Shown: positions 9,050 to 17,810, counted from the stretch's first letter. The stretch is DNA of 34,263 nt from Candidatus Blautia pullistercoris (GCA_019114545.1 DXFG01000335.1:1-34263); one strand, 5' to 3'. The notes: a model not told the origin generated them from the sequence alone. Made by a program: numbers and translations.

Positions 9050-9607
9050 ATGAAAAACTTATCAAAAAATACCGCAAAAGAATTCACCAAAAATTGCATT
9101 ATGGATGCACTCCTTCAGCTCATGCACACCAAAGACTATGAACAGATCACAATATCTGAACTGACCCGGAAAGCCGGAGTTTCCAGAATGTCCTACTACC
9201 GCAGTTATAGCAGCAAAGACAGCATCTTGACAGACTATATGCATCGGATTTTAAAAGAATATGCAGAGGAACTGAAGGGGCCTGCCTTCCAGGCTGATTT
9301 CCAGACCTATGAACATATCCTTTGGAGTCTGAAATATCTGCAGAAATACAAAGATTACGTCCTCTGCCTGAAGAAAGCCAACCGCTCAGAAATTCTCCTC
9401 CATGGCCTGGATCTGTATATGCTCTCCGTTACAAAACCCCTGGATAAATCTGCCTTGGAAAGATATGAGCTTTATTATTATTCCGGCGCTCTTTATAATA
9501 TTTTCATGCACTGGATCGAAGACGATATGAAAGAAGACATAGAAGTTATTGCCTCTATTATATATGAACATGTACGGCACAGCCGGTTTAATGACCGAAA
9601 AAAATAA
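9050..9607 (+). CDS. TetR/AcrR-family transcriptional regulator
   Basis: MKNLSKNTAKEFTKNCIMDALLQLMHTKDYEQITISELTRKAGVSRMSYYRSYSSKDSILTDYM is a TetR HTH. ATG 9050 has an AAAGGAG RBS. Confidence 0.9.
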   Translation: MKNLSKNTAKEFTKNCIMDALLQLMHTKDYEQITISELTRKAGVSRMSYYRSYSSKDSILTDYMHRILKEYAEELKGPAFQADFQTYEHILWSLKYLQKYKDYVLCLKKANRSEILLHGLDLYMLSVTKPLDKSALERYELYYYSGALYNIFMHWIEDDMKEDIEVIASIIYEHVRHSRFNDRKK

Positions 9608-9656
9608 AAATGGCACCCTATACCGACTAAGGTTAAGGATGCCATTTCTGTTCGCC

Positions 9657-10730
9657 CTATTGATTAATCTCTACGTCTCCCAGACAGCCTTCTGTTGACT
9701 GTTCCGGAGCTGCCGGTGCCTCTTCTGCCGCAGGCTGATTAATTTCCACATCACCCAGGCAGCCTTCTGTTGACTGTTCCGGTGTCTCTGGTACTGCAGG
9801 TGCTTCTTCTACAGGTGCTTCTACAGGTGCCTCTTCTACTACTGGTGCTTCTTCCACTGCAGGTGTTTCCGGTGCTGAAGAAACATAAGAATTATCTGTA
9901 TAGGAAGATTGGTCTGCTGTCGTATTATTTGCTGCTGCTTCTGCTGCTGCCTGCTCAGAAGCAGCCTGTTTTAATTCTGCCAGTTTCTGTTCTGCATCTG
10001 TTAATTTATTTAAGTTTGTTACTTTTGTTTTCTGTGCGTCAGACAGCGCATCATATGCTGCCCTGGCACTCTGTATGTTGGATTCTGACTCTACAGTCAC
10101 TTCGCCAATGGCATCAATCTGTTTTACTACTGCATCTGCTTTTTCATTGTCCGCTTTTACCATTAATTCCATTTCTTTGGTTGTAACTTCTGTATTTTCA
10201 GAAACGCTGGTATATTTCAGAAAATATACATCATCTTCAAAGCACAGAGAAGCTTCTTCCATATCTTCTATGGCAAAGGAAGAAAACTCAGCAACCGTTT
10301 GATCCTCAAAAGTCACTTGTAAGGTATATGTGAGATTAACAAGTGCATCCGCAAGCTCTGACTCCTGCTCTTCATTATTATTCTCAGCAGTAGCCTCTTC
10401 GTCCTCTAACATATAATAGAAATCAAATTCTTCGTTATTCTCTATTTTCTGTTCTGCCTTCATCATATTTGCAGGGTACTCTGCTTCATCTGAACGTTTT
10501 ACAGACAAACCTGTAATATTTTTTCCTGTTAAATTTGTCATAAGTACATGGCAGGCATCTGCACTTTCGTTACCCACGATCTGAAGTGTTTCTTCTTCTG
10601 ATGCTTCTGTTCCTTCTACTGCCTGGGGCTCCGTTTCAGATACAGCCTTCTCCTCTTTGTTTCCGCAGCCGCTGAAAACAAAGCCTGTACACAATAATAC
10701 AGCAAGTACTTTTGTAAATTGTTTTTTCAT
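9657..10730 (-). CDS. Putative lipoprotein with Pro/Val/Glu-rich linker and duplicated Cys-containing C-terminal tail
   Basis: Lipobox-like MKKQFTKVLAVLLCTGFVFSGCGNKEE; internal AVVKQIDAIGEVTVESESNIQSARAAYDALSDAQKTKVTNLNKLTDAEQKLAEL segment; terminal PEQSTEGCLGDVEINQ present twice. Confidence 0.85.
   Translation of the reverse strand: MKKQFTKVLAVLLCTGFVFSGCGNKEEKAVSETEPQAVEGTEASEEETLQIVGNESADACHVLMTNLTGKNITGLSVKRSDEAEYPANMMKAEQKIENNEEFDFYYMLEDEEATAENNNEEQESELADALVNLTYTLQVTFEDQTVAEFSSFAIEDMEEASLCFEDDVYFLKYTSVSENTEVTTKEMELMVKADNEKADAVVKQIDAIGEVTVESESNIQSARAAYDALSDAQKTKVTNLNKLTDAEQKLAELKQAASEQAAAEAAANNTTADQSSYTDNSYVSSAPETPAVEEAPVVEEAPVEAPVEEAPAVPETPEQSTEGCLGDVEINQPAAEEAPAAPEQSTEGCLGDVEINQ
9660..9782 (-). 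repeat. Two 48-nt direct repeats, 75-nt period, encoding PEQSTEGCLGDVEINQ
   Basis: Copies at 9660-9707 and 9735-9782: identical peptide, six synonymous codon differences. Confidence 0.9.
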
Positions 10731-10744
10731 GTGATTACTCCTTC

Positions 10745-12142
10745 CTATTCTTCTAACGATATATCTTCTGATGCAACAATTGCAGCATTTTCGCCATTTT
10801 TACAAATCACATTAATATGTAAAAAATCAGATGGGAGTTCTGCATAATTCAAATACATGGAATAGCCATTCCCGTTCCCGTCTTCTGTCAATGTATAGAA
10901 GGGCTTATAGGTTTTCATATTCGTCCGATCGGCATCGCTTACACAGACTACAATTTCTGTATCGTCTTCCACCAATTCCTGTTCGATACTTCCGTTAATT
11001 TCCAGATAACCGCCGCTTTTTCTGCATTCGATGGTGGAATTTGTCTGTCTTTCAGCAGCAGCCACATTATCTGTCTCCGGAGCTTCCATAATGGGAATCT
11101 CTGTAGCAAGTGCAGATATATTCCGTTCTACCCTTTCTATAATCACCACATCCGGATGATATTGGATAATATTTCCAAAATTATATGGAACCAATCTGGA
11201 AAAATATGCATTTCCATATTCCTCTGCCAAAAATGGGAGAATACTTTCTCCAAAAGAATCCCGATACATTAATAGGGATCCTTCTTTTTGAGCATTGACC
11301 GTTTCAATCCATGCATCCATATTATCAGTAACATCATTTACATACTGATACTCCCAGTCTTTCTCATAATAAAAATCTTCTTCTTTTTCTGCAGCCAGGG
11401 GATACAAAATCTCATCAATATCACCTACATGATCTGTGCGCACCTCATATGGCACATTTAAATAAGTCTCATGGTCTTTGCCGAGATAATCCAATATCTC
11501 GTTGTATGCCAGGACTGCGCCTTTATTATTCCAGTGGCTGTCTCTCTTGAAATACAAAACTTCCTCTTCATTCTGGAATGCTTCTTTCAGATCAATGAAA
11601 TGAATGTTATTTTGTTCCAGCAGTTTATTTAATCTGTCAAGATTACTATCTGTTCCCGGTTGATAATAATATGGCATATGATCGCCATACAAAGTATTCT
11701 TATTTGGTATCAACGCCAGTAAAAACTGCGAACCATTTTTTTCCATAGACTCCTGTACCAGGGATAAGTTATACACTATATTGTATAATTCCCTGTCAGA
11801 GAGTAAATCTCTTCCTGTATAATCGTTAGCTGTGCCTCCATAATATAGCCAGTCGTCTTCTCCAACGATTACCTGGTCTGTTGTACTGGTATGGAATATT
11901 TTTCCCCATATGGCAGAATTCGCAGTCAGCATCTGCAAACGAAAAGCCATATGTTCTTCAAAATAAGTACCTGCCTCTTCCAGATAGTCTGTATTATAAT
12001 TTCCATCTTCTATCAACTGCGGCCATCGGCTCATTTCTTTATTCTCTGTTGTCTCTGTAGTCATCCAAAAGCTCATCCCAACAAAGGGAACCATCAAAGC
12101 TATGATAATTAATGCAATATATGCTATATAACCTTTCTTCAT
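10745..12142 (-). CDS. DHHW/AlgX-AlgJ-like SGNH-type protein, putative extracytoplasmic O-acetyltransferase partner
   Basis: N-terminal TM anchor; VIVGEDDWLYYGG, YFKRDSHWNNKGAVLAYNEIL (D-H-W motif) and LLMYRDSFGESILPFLAEEY (Ser motif). Start MKKGYIAYIALI at 12142 has a GAGGTG RBS. Confidence 0.88.
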   Translation of the reverse strand: MKKGYIAYIALIIIALMVPFVGMSFWMTTETTENKEMSRWPQLIEDGNYNTDYLEEAGTYFEEHMAFRLQMLTANSAIWGKIFHTSTTDQVIVGEDDWLYYGGTANDYTGRDLLSDRELYNIVYNLSLVQESMEKNGSQFLLALIPNKNTLYGDHMPYYYQPGTDSNLDRLNKLLEQNNIHFIDLKEAFQNEEEVLYFKRDSHWNNKGAVLAYNEILDYLGKDHETYLNVPYEVRTDHVGDIDEILYPLAAEKEEDFYYEKDWEYQYVNDVTDNMDAWIETVNAQKEGSLLMYRDSFGESILPFLAEEYGNAYFSRLVPYNFGNIIQYHPDVVIIERVERNISALATEIPIMEAPETDNVAAAERQTNSTIECRKSGGYLEINGSIEQELVEDDTEIVVCVSDADRTNMKTYKPFYTLTEDGNGNGYSMYLNYAELPSDFLHINVICKNGENAAIVASEDISLEE

Positions 12143-12183
12143 GTAACACCTCTTTCGCATCAGCCATATAAATCTTTCTTTCA

Positions 12184-13590
12184 TTAAAACCTAAAATAAA
12201 TAAATGGATTATATGTACCGCTGGCAAGAGACAACATACATAAGAACAATAGTATCACAGTAAAAACATAACTTGCCGGCTGAAGAATGATTCCTATTGA
12301 CGGTTTTCTGGTCCAACACTTCTGTACCTTTTCTACCCACGGGGTACTTCCGGCAACAGCAATTATAAACATAAAAATAAACATCGGGGTCAGCTGTTCC
12401 AGTGTAAGTATCATTTTCGCAGAAGAAAAGTCCCAGCCCCAGAACATCTGTCCGATAATCTGCAATCCCTGAGTTATGGTTTCCGCACGGAATATCACAA
12501 ATCCTATACACACTACCAGAAGGGTATAAACATGCCTGAGAACCTGGGGTAATTTCTTTAAAGGCAGAATCATTTCAAAAAGCAAAAACAACCCATGGAA
12601 AAGTCCCCATATCACAAAGGTCCAGCTTGCCCCATGCCATAACCCTGTACAGAAAAACACGATAATTTTATTCATACAGGTTCGAAACATTCCCTTGCGG
12701 TTTCCGCCCAGGGGAATATACAAGTATTCCTTAAACCATGAGGACAAAGAAATATGCCATCTGCGCCAGAATTCCGTCACGCTGGCAGATATGTATGGAT
12801 AGTTGAAGTTTTCCTGAAAATGGAATCCAAACATATGGCCCAACCCTATAGCCATATCACTATATCCGCTGAAGTCATAATAAATCTGCAGCATATATGC
12901 ACCGGCACCGATCCAGGCACTGCATATATTCAATTCTGCTGGTGCTGCGTTAAATACAGCATCAGCAGTTAAGGCCATAACGTTTGAAATTAAGACTTTT
13001 TTCCCCAGGCCTATAATAAATCTATGCAATCCTTTTGCCACTTCTGTATATTCCATTTTTCTTGTGTCAATTTGCTTTTGGATGTCATAATATTTTACAA
13101 TAGGACCTGCAATTAATTGCGGGAAAAAAGAAATGTATAAAACTACATTCAAATATTTTTTCTGAGGCTCCACTTCTCTGCGATATACATCAATTACATA
13201 GGACATCGCCTGGAATGTATAAAAGGAAATACCTATAGGTAAAATAATCCCCGACTTTGGGACCGAGCTGTGGAAGATCCAGTTTCCTGTACTGATCACC
13301 ATATCGGTATATTTAAAAATCCCCAGAAATACAAGATTACATATCACAGCTGCTGCAAGCACACGTTTTCTGAATTTCTCCTGATCCCTGTCCATCAGCT
13401 TTCCAAACAGAAAATTCAGCCATGTACTTGCGAGCAGCAGCAGCACATAAACCGGTTCCCCGTATGCGTAAAACAGCACACTGGCAAAAACCAGAAAAAC
13501 GTTTTTAATTTTAATAGACGGTAAAATGCAGTATGTAAGAAAAACAATCGGTAAAAACACGCATAAAAACGTCATTGAGCTGAAAACCAT
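12184..13590 (-). CDS. MBOAT-family membrane-bound O-acyltransferase (AlgI-like)
   Basis: MVFSSMTFLCVFLPIVFLTYCILP; FFPQLIAGPIVKYYDI; GYSDMAIGLGHMFGFHFQENFNYPYISASVTEFWRRWHISLSSWFKEYLYIPLGGNRKG; catalytic-His motif TGLWHGASWTFVIWGLFHG. Confidence 0.95.
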   Translation of the reverse strand: MVFSSMTFLCVFLPIVFLTYCILPSIKIKNVFLVFASVLFYAYGEPVYVLLLLASTWLNFLFGKLMDRDQEKFRKRVLAAAVICNLVFLGIFKYTDMVISTGNWIFHSSVPKSGIILPIGISFYTFQAMSYVIDVYRREVEPQKKYLNVVLYISFFPQLIAGPIVKYYDIQKQIDTRKMEYTEVAKGLHRFIIGLGKKVLISNVMALTADAVFNAAPAELNICSAWIGAGAYMLQIYYDFSGYSDMAIGLGHMFGFHFQENFNYPYISASVTEFWRRWHISLSSWFKEYLYIPLGGNRKGMFRTCMNKIIVFFCTGLWHGASWTFVIWGLFHGLFLLFEMILPLKKLPQVLRHVYTLLVVCIGFVIFRAETITQGLQIIGQMFWGWDFSSAKMILTLEQLTPMFIFMFIIAVAGSTPWVEKVQKCWTRKPSIGIILQPASYVFTVILLFLCMLSLASGTYNPFIYFRF

Positions 13591-13603
13591 ATCTATATGT
13601 ACC

Positions 13604-14947
13604 TCAACGAATATAACTCAGCAAAGCATTTCCTTTTGGCATCATATAGAAGTTTAAGTATGGACTGATTTCAGCCTGTCCTTCTGGGTCACAAATATAT
13701 CTTCCGTCAATTTCTACCCATCCGTGAGGTGTATATCCTCCGCCTCGTCTCGTCACCTGACCTTCTACATATTCCGCATCATATCCCAGGTATTTTGCAA
13801 GATAATAAAATGCACCTGCATAACTGTAGCAATTGCCTCTATGATTCTGGAATGCCATCATTGAATACCACTGGCATCTTGTATAACCGTCTGGCGGTGT
13901 TATGTGCCCATTATGGCGCTCATAAGACATATTATTTACTACCCAGTTAAAGCAGGCTCTCAAATCTCTTCCTACTTCGGAGTAAACTTGTTCTGTGTAT
14001 TCACGAAGCTTAGCCTCTTCCGGATCAGATTCAGACCAATTCACCTTACCGTTTACTATATAATGAGAACCATTGGCATCTTCCATTAATCCGGTATAAC
14101 CGCTGTTAAGTCCTCCGTTTTGAATATACCATTGGCCATCTTCTTTCTCAGCCAAGCCTGTATAGTTCCAATCCAGAGCTCCGTTTTGAACGTACCACCA
14201 GCCGCTTTCATTTTCTACTAAGCCTGTATAGTTCCAGTCCAATGCGCCCTGATTAATATACCACCAGCCATTCTCATTCTGGGCCAAGCCTGTATAGTTC
14301 CAATCCAGGGCTCCATTATTGATATACCACCAGCCGTACTCATTCTGGGCTACTCCTGTGTAATCCCAGTTCAACCAGCCATTGTTGATATACCACCAGC
14401 CATACTCGTTCTGGGCTACTCCCGTATAATCCCAATTCAGCCAGCCATCGTTAATATACCACCAGCCGTTCTCGTTCTGGGCCACTCCCGTATAAGTCCA
14501 GTCCAATGCGCCGTGATTAACATACCACCAGCCATTCTCGTTCTGGACCACTCCCGTATAATTCCAGTCTAACGCACCACAATTAATATACCACCAGCCG
14601 TTTTCATTCTCTACCAAACCTGTATAGGTCCAGTCCACCGCTCCGTGGTTAATATACCACCAGCCATTTTCATTCTCTGCCAAGCCTGTATAATCCCAGT
14701 CTAAATAACCATCTCGGATATACCACCAGCCATTTTCATTCTGGGCTACTCCCGTATAGCTGGTATTTACCTGGTCGCCATTTTTCACACACCAGTTGCC
14801 GCTGGCATCATCCCAAACCACAACATTCGGATTTTCAGATGATTCTGTGCCTTCCGCTCTTACCTCATCGGCACAGCACCATATGATGCCGATGGATGCT
14901 GCAAGAGTACTGCAGATCATAAAGTTCTTCATCATGTTTTTTTTCAT
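13604..14947 (-). CDS. Secreted transglutaminase-like (Cys-His-Asp) protein with tandem GWWY cell-surface repeats
   Basis: Signal peptide-like N-terminus; eleven repeats of YTG(L/V)(A/V)(Q/E)NENGWWYINxGxLDW(N/T/D); C-terminal HRGNCYSYAGAFYYLAKYLGYDAEYVEG...YTPHGWVEIDGRYICDPE with Cys/His/Asp triad spacing. Confidence 0.9.
   Translation of the reverse strand: MKKNMMKNFMICSTLAASIGIIWCCADEVRAEGTESSENPNVVVWDDASGNWCVKNGDQVNTSYTGVAQNENGWWYIRDGYLDWDYTGLAENENGWWYINHGAVDWTYTGLVENENGWWYINCGALDWNYTGVVQNENGWWYVNHGALDWTYTGVAQNENGWWYINDGWLNWDYTGVAQNEYGWWYINNGWLNWDYTGVAQNEYGWWYINNGALDWNYTGLAQNENGWWYINQGALDWNYTGLVENESGWWYVQNGALDWNYTGLAEKEDGQWYIQNGGLNSGYTGLMEDANGSHYIVNGKVNWSESDPEEAKLREYTEQVYSEVGRDLRACFNWVVNNMSYERHNGHITPPDGYTRCQWYSMMAFQNHRGNCYSYAGAFYYLAKYLGYDAEYVEGQVTRRGGGYTPHGWVEIDGRYICDPEGQAEISPYLNFYMMPKGNALLSYIR
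14033..14758 (-). repeat. Eleven 66-bp (22-aa) tandem repeats within the transglutaminase-like gene
   Basis: Consensus YTGVAQNENGWWYINNGALDWN; aa 64-305 of the 447-aa ORF. Confidence 0.9.
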
Positions 14948-15015
14948 CTTTTTCTTCCTCTCCTTATTTTTGGCAGCGTCAAAACTACCGGTTTTTTATA
15001 ATAAAATATAATAAA

Positions 15016-15031
15016 CCCTTCATTTTAAGGG
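15016..15031 (-). terminator. Possible short terminator or attenuator upstream of the four-gene operon
   Basis: Minus strand CCCTT-aaaatg-AAGGG followed by TTTATTATATTTTATT. Confidence 0.4.
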
Positions 15032-15168
15032 AAGTCTGCAATAAAAAAAGCATTGACCTCCCTTTTCTGATATAATGTCCGTGATAAAACTTCAATCAAA
15101 TCAAAGGTGGTAATGCTCATGGGCATTATACAATATTTACTCTCTATCATCCAAATCTGACACAAAAG

Positions 15169-15255
15169 TGCCGCAGACCGGAATCGAACCGGTACGGGAG
15201 TATAAGTCCCGCAGGATTTTAAGTCCTGTGCGTCTGCCAGTTCCGCCACTGCGGC
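15169..15255 (-). tRNA. tRNA-Leu(TAA)
   Basis: Minus strand GCCGCAGTGGCGGAACTGGCAGACGC...CAGGACTTAAAATCCTG...GGTTCGATTCCGGTCTGCGGCA; long variable arm; anticodon TAA. Confidence 0.95.
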
Positions 15256-15325
15256 ATTTTGTACTTTCGGTTTACCGCAAAGGGCATACGCACAAAGTAC
15301 TGTCCCTTTTAACTTACTTGTACAA

Positions 15326-15407
15326 TGGGCGATGGTGGATTCGAACCACCGAAGGCTTTGCCAGCAGATTTACAGTCTGTCCCCTTTGGCCACTCGGGAA
15401 ATCGCCC
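15326..15407 (-). tRNA. tRNA-Tyr(GTA)
   Basis: Minus strand GGGCGATTTCCCGAGTGGCCAAAGGGGACAGACTGTAAATCTGCTGGC...GGTTCGAATCCACCATCGCCCA; anticodon GTA. Confidence 0.95.
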
Positions 15408-15502
15408 GTATTATTTTTGATTTTCACACAAAAAAATTATAGCATACCCTTACAAAATTGCAAGTATTTTTGCCTCCCATTTACAGAGGAATTTACAGAT
15501 TG

Positions 15503-15526
15503 ATCCCCGCTGCCGGCAGCGGGGAT
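15503..15526. repeat. 24-bp perfect palindrome 3' of the GH13 gene
   Basis: ATCCCCGCTGCC|GGCAGCGGGGAT; no T-run follows on the minus strand. Confidence 0.8.
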
Positions 15527-15544
15527 ATTGGTTTCTGCGCTTCT

Positions 15545-17662
15545 TTATTTTTCCTGGTCCAGCACACATCTTACGATGATAGCTCCATGGGAAGGTACTT
15601 CCAGACGAATCACACCTGCTTTGCACTCATGGATCTTCTTTACCAGGCTGTATCCGAAATCTCCCGTCACCATAAGCTGTCTGAATTTACAGGTTCTGGA
15701 TCTTGGGATTCCCAGCTCCCATACGGAAAGCTCTACCATCTTAGTCTCATCGCTGTTATTAATAGTCACCACCGTTTTTTCTCTATCTGTAAATCTTCCG
15801 TAGCTGATCTGCTGATAATCATTGGCCAGAAACTTTACAGAGCCTCTCAGCAGCTCATAATTTTCTTTATGGATTCTGATCATATCCCTATGGAAGCTGA
15901 TCAGCTCTTGATCCTCTCTTCCCCAGGGATAGGTCCTTCTGTTATCCGGATCCGTAAAGCCGCAAAGCCCTGCCTCGTCTCCATAGTAAATGGTGGGGGC
16001 TCCAGGCCAGGTCATCTGGATCACTACCGCTTCCCGAAAAACAGCTTTGTTAATGTCCTGTTCAGCCGCCTCACTGCCCAGGTTTTCTACCCGTCCTACC
16101 TTATGATTGGTCCTGGTAAGGAAACGGGAATGGTCATGATTGGATAACTCATTCATAGCTGTCATCAGAGACGGTGCATAAAAGCTGGCCATATGGTATT
16201 TCATAGAGCCGATAAAGCAGTCGCTGTTTCCCAGCATACCCTCGTTAAATTCATCACTGTGCTTTTCCATTCCCGTAAGGAACCAGGTCACAGGCTCCAT
16301 AAAAGCGTCATAATTCATGACCGTATCCCACTGGTCTCCTTCCAGCCAGGATTTTGCCTCTCCATAATGCTCTGCAAGGATCAAGGCATCTGGATTGGCC
16401 TCTTTCACATTTTTCCGGAATTCTCTCCAGAACTGGTGATTATATTCATTGCTGTGACCCAGGTCCGCAGCTACGTCAAGACGCCAGCCATCAACATTAT
16501 AAGGGGGAGATACCCATTTTTTTGCAATGCTCATAATATAATCATAGAGCCTTGGGGATTCTTCATAATTCAGTTTCGGCAGGGTATCATGTCCCCACCA
16601 TCCGTCATAAAACTGATTATAAGGCCAGCTATACTCATTGTGAAAGCGGAAAAACGTTCGGTAAGGACTATCCTGGTCTATATAGGCCCCTTTCTCATAT
16701 CCGGTCTGGTTCTCATAAATCTTTTCCCGATCCAGCCATTTATTAAAGGATCCGCAATGATTAAACACTCCGTCCAGGATTACCTTCATTCCTCTTTTAT
16801 GGATTTCTTCCACAAGACAGACAAAAAAAGCATTGCTGGCTTCCAGGTTCACCTTATCTGTCACCCGCTCAATATATTTTGTAGCATGGGCGTTATCTTT
16901 ATCTCCTTCTGCCAGGACCTCTCCTGTGTCCTTTACGATCTTCCCATAATGGGGGTCAATATAGTCGTAATCCTGGCTGTCATACTTATGGTTGGAAGGA
17001 GATACAAACAACGGGTTAAAATAAATCACGTCTACGCCGAGATCCTTCAGATAGTCCAGTTTATCCAGTACTCCCTGAAGATCCCCGCCATAGAAGTCCC
17101 GGACATCCATGGCCTGAGGAGGCCGGTTCCAGTCTTCTACCTTTTTTACATGTTCATCAATATACGTATATTCTCCTGTGACCACATCATTGGAAGGATC
17201 TCCATTACGGAATCTGTCCACAAAAATCTGGTACATGACTGCGCCTTTCGCCCAATCCGGTGTTTTAAACCCGGGTACAATTCCAAAGCAGTAGTGTTCG
17301 TCAATCTCCCGGGTAACTCCTATCTGTGTATAATAACAATGGATCTTACCGGAAATGATTTCAAAATAATATCGAATAGTCTCATCTCCAAGCTTCACAT
17401 TCGCCCCGTAATAATCAAAGCCGTCTTTAGACTCCACCCATTCCATAGGCTGTCTCACGTCATCATATACTAAAAAAATAAAGTCCACATTATTTTTCTT
17501 TGTGCGGATACGAACATTAACCGTATCTCCTGCCTCCGGCTCCGCCGGCGTCCTGTAATTTTCTGTCTCATCGCTGAAGACTGCACGTTTATTGAAAGTT
17601 GGCCTCATATTGGTCACATATTCCTGAATTTTCCTTGCATCATTAAGATTTTCGTAATTCAT
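15545..17662 (-). CDS. Glycoside hydrolase family 13 (neopullulanase/cyclomaltodextrinase-like) with N-terminal starch-binding-type domain
   Basis: AVMYQIFVDRFRNGDPSND; GVDVIYFNPLFVSPSNHKYDSQDYDYIDPHYG; GMKVILDGVFNHCG; VDGWRLDVAADLG; LILAEHYGEAKSWLEGDQWDTVMNYDAF; NHDHSRFLT: the conserved GH13 regions. Confidence 0.95.
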   Translation of the reverse strand: MNYENLNDARKIQEYVTNMRPTFNKRAVFSDETENYRTPAEPEAGDTVNVRIRTKKNNVDFIFLVYDDVRQPMEWVESKDGFDYYGANVKLGDETIRYYFEIISGKIHCYYTQIGVTREIDEHYCFGIVPGFKTPDWAKGAVMYQIFVDRFRNGDPSNDVVTGEYTYIDEHVKKVEDWNRPPQAMDVRDFYGGDLQGVLDKLDYLKDLGVDVIYFNPLFVSPSNHKYDSQDYDYIDPHYGKIVKDTGEVLAEGDKDNAHATKYIERVTDKVNLEASNAFFVCLVEEIHKRGMKVILDGVFNHCGSFNKWLDREKIYENQTGYEKGAYIDQDSPYRTFFRFHNEYSWPYNQFYDGWWGHDTLPKLNYEESPRLYDYIMSIAKKWVSPPYNVDGWRLDVAADLGHSNEYNHQFWREFRKNVKEANPDALILAEHYGEAKSWLEGDQWDTVMNYDAFMEPVTWFLTGMEKHSDEFNEGMLGNSDCFIGSMKYHMASFYAPSLMTAMNELSNHDHSRFLTRTNHKVGRVENLGSEAAEQDINKAVFREAVVIQMTWPGAPTIYYGDEAGLCGFTDPDNRRTYPWGREDQELISFHRDMIRIHKENYELLRGSVKFLANDYQQISYGRFTDREKTVVTINNSDETKMVELSVWELGIPRSRTCKFRQLMVTGDFGYSLVKKIHECKAGVIRLEVPSHGAIIVRCVLDQEK

Positions 17663-17810
17663 ACTGCATCCTCTCCATATTTTAGCAAAACCTATCCGTG
17701 TTTCCTGCTTTGCTGAATTACTTCATATTATTATTCTATCCTACCAGGTCCATATATACAACCACTATTTCCACAGATTTTTCATACTTTTTTTGTTATT
17801 TTTACAAAGT

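Noticed and set aside
13604-14947. Choline-binding protein annotation
   Set aside because: Repeat length and motif (22-aa GWWYIN) differ from classic choline-binding repeats; left as undetermined ligand.
9657-14947. Phage-defence or toxin-antitoxin island
   Set aside because: Genes are cell-surface modification and transglutaminase-like; no nuclease, NADase, RT or mobile-element hallmarks.
15053-15076. Classical -35/-10 promoter TTGACC...TATAAT
   Set aside because: Spacing is only 12 nt; only the extended -10 is plausible.
15025-15249. 74-aa ORF MAELADAQDLKSCGTYTPVPVRFRSA...
   Set aside because: It is a translation of tRNA-Leu, a common spurious annotation.
16193-17473. 426-aa plus-strand ORF opposite the GH13 gene
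   Set aside because: Antisense shadow of conserved GH13 motifs; composition is unlike a real protein.
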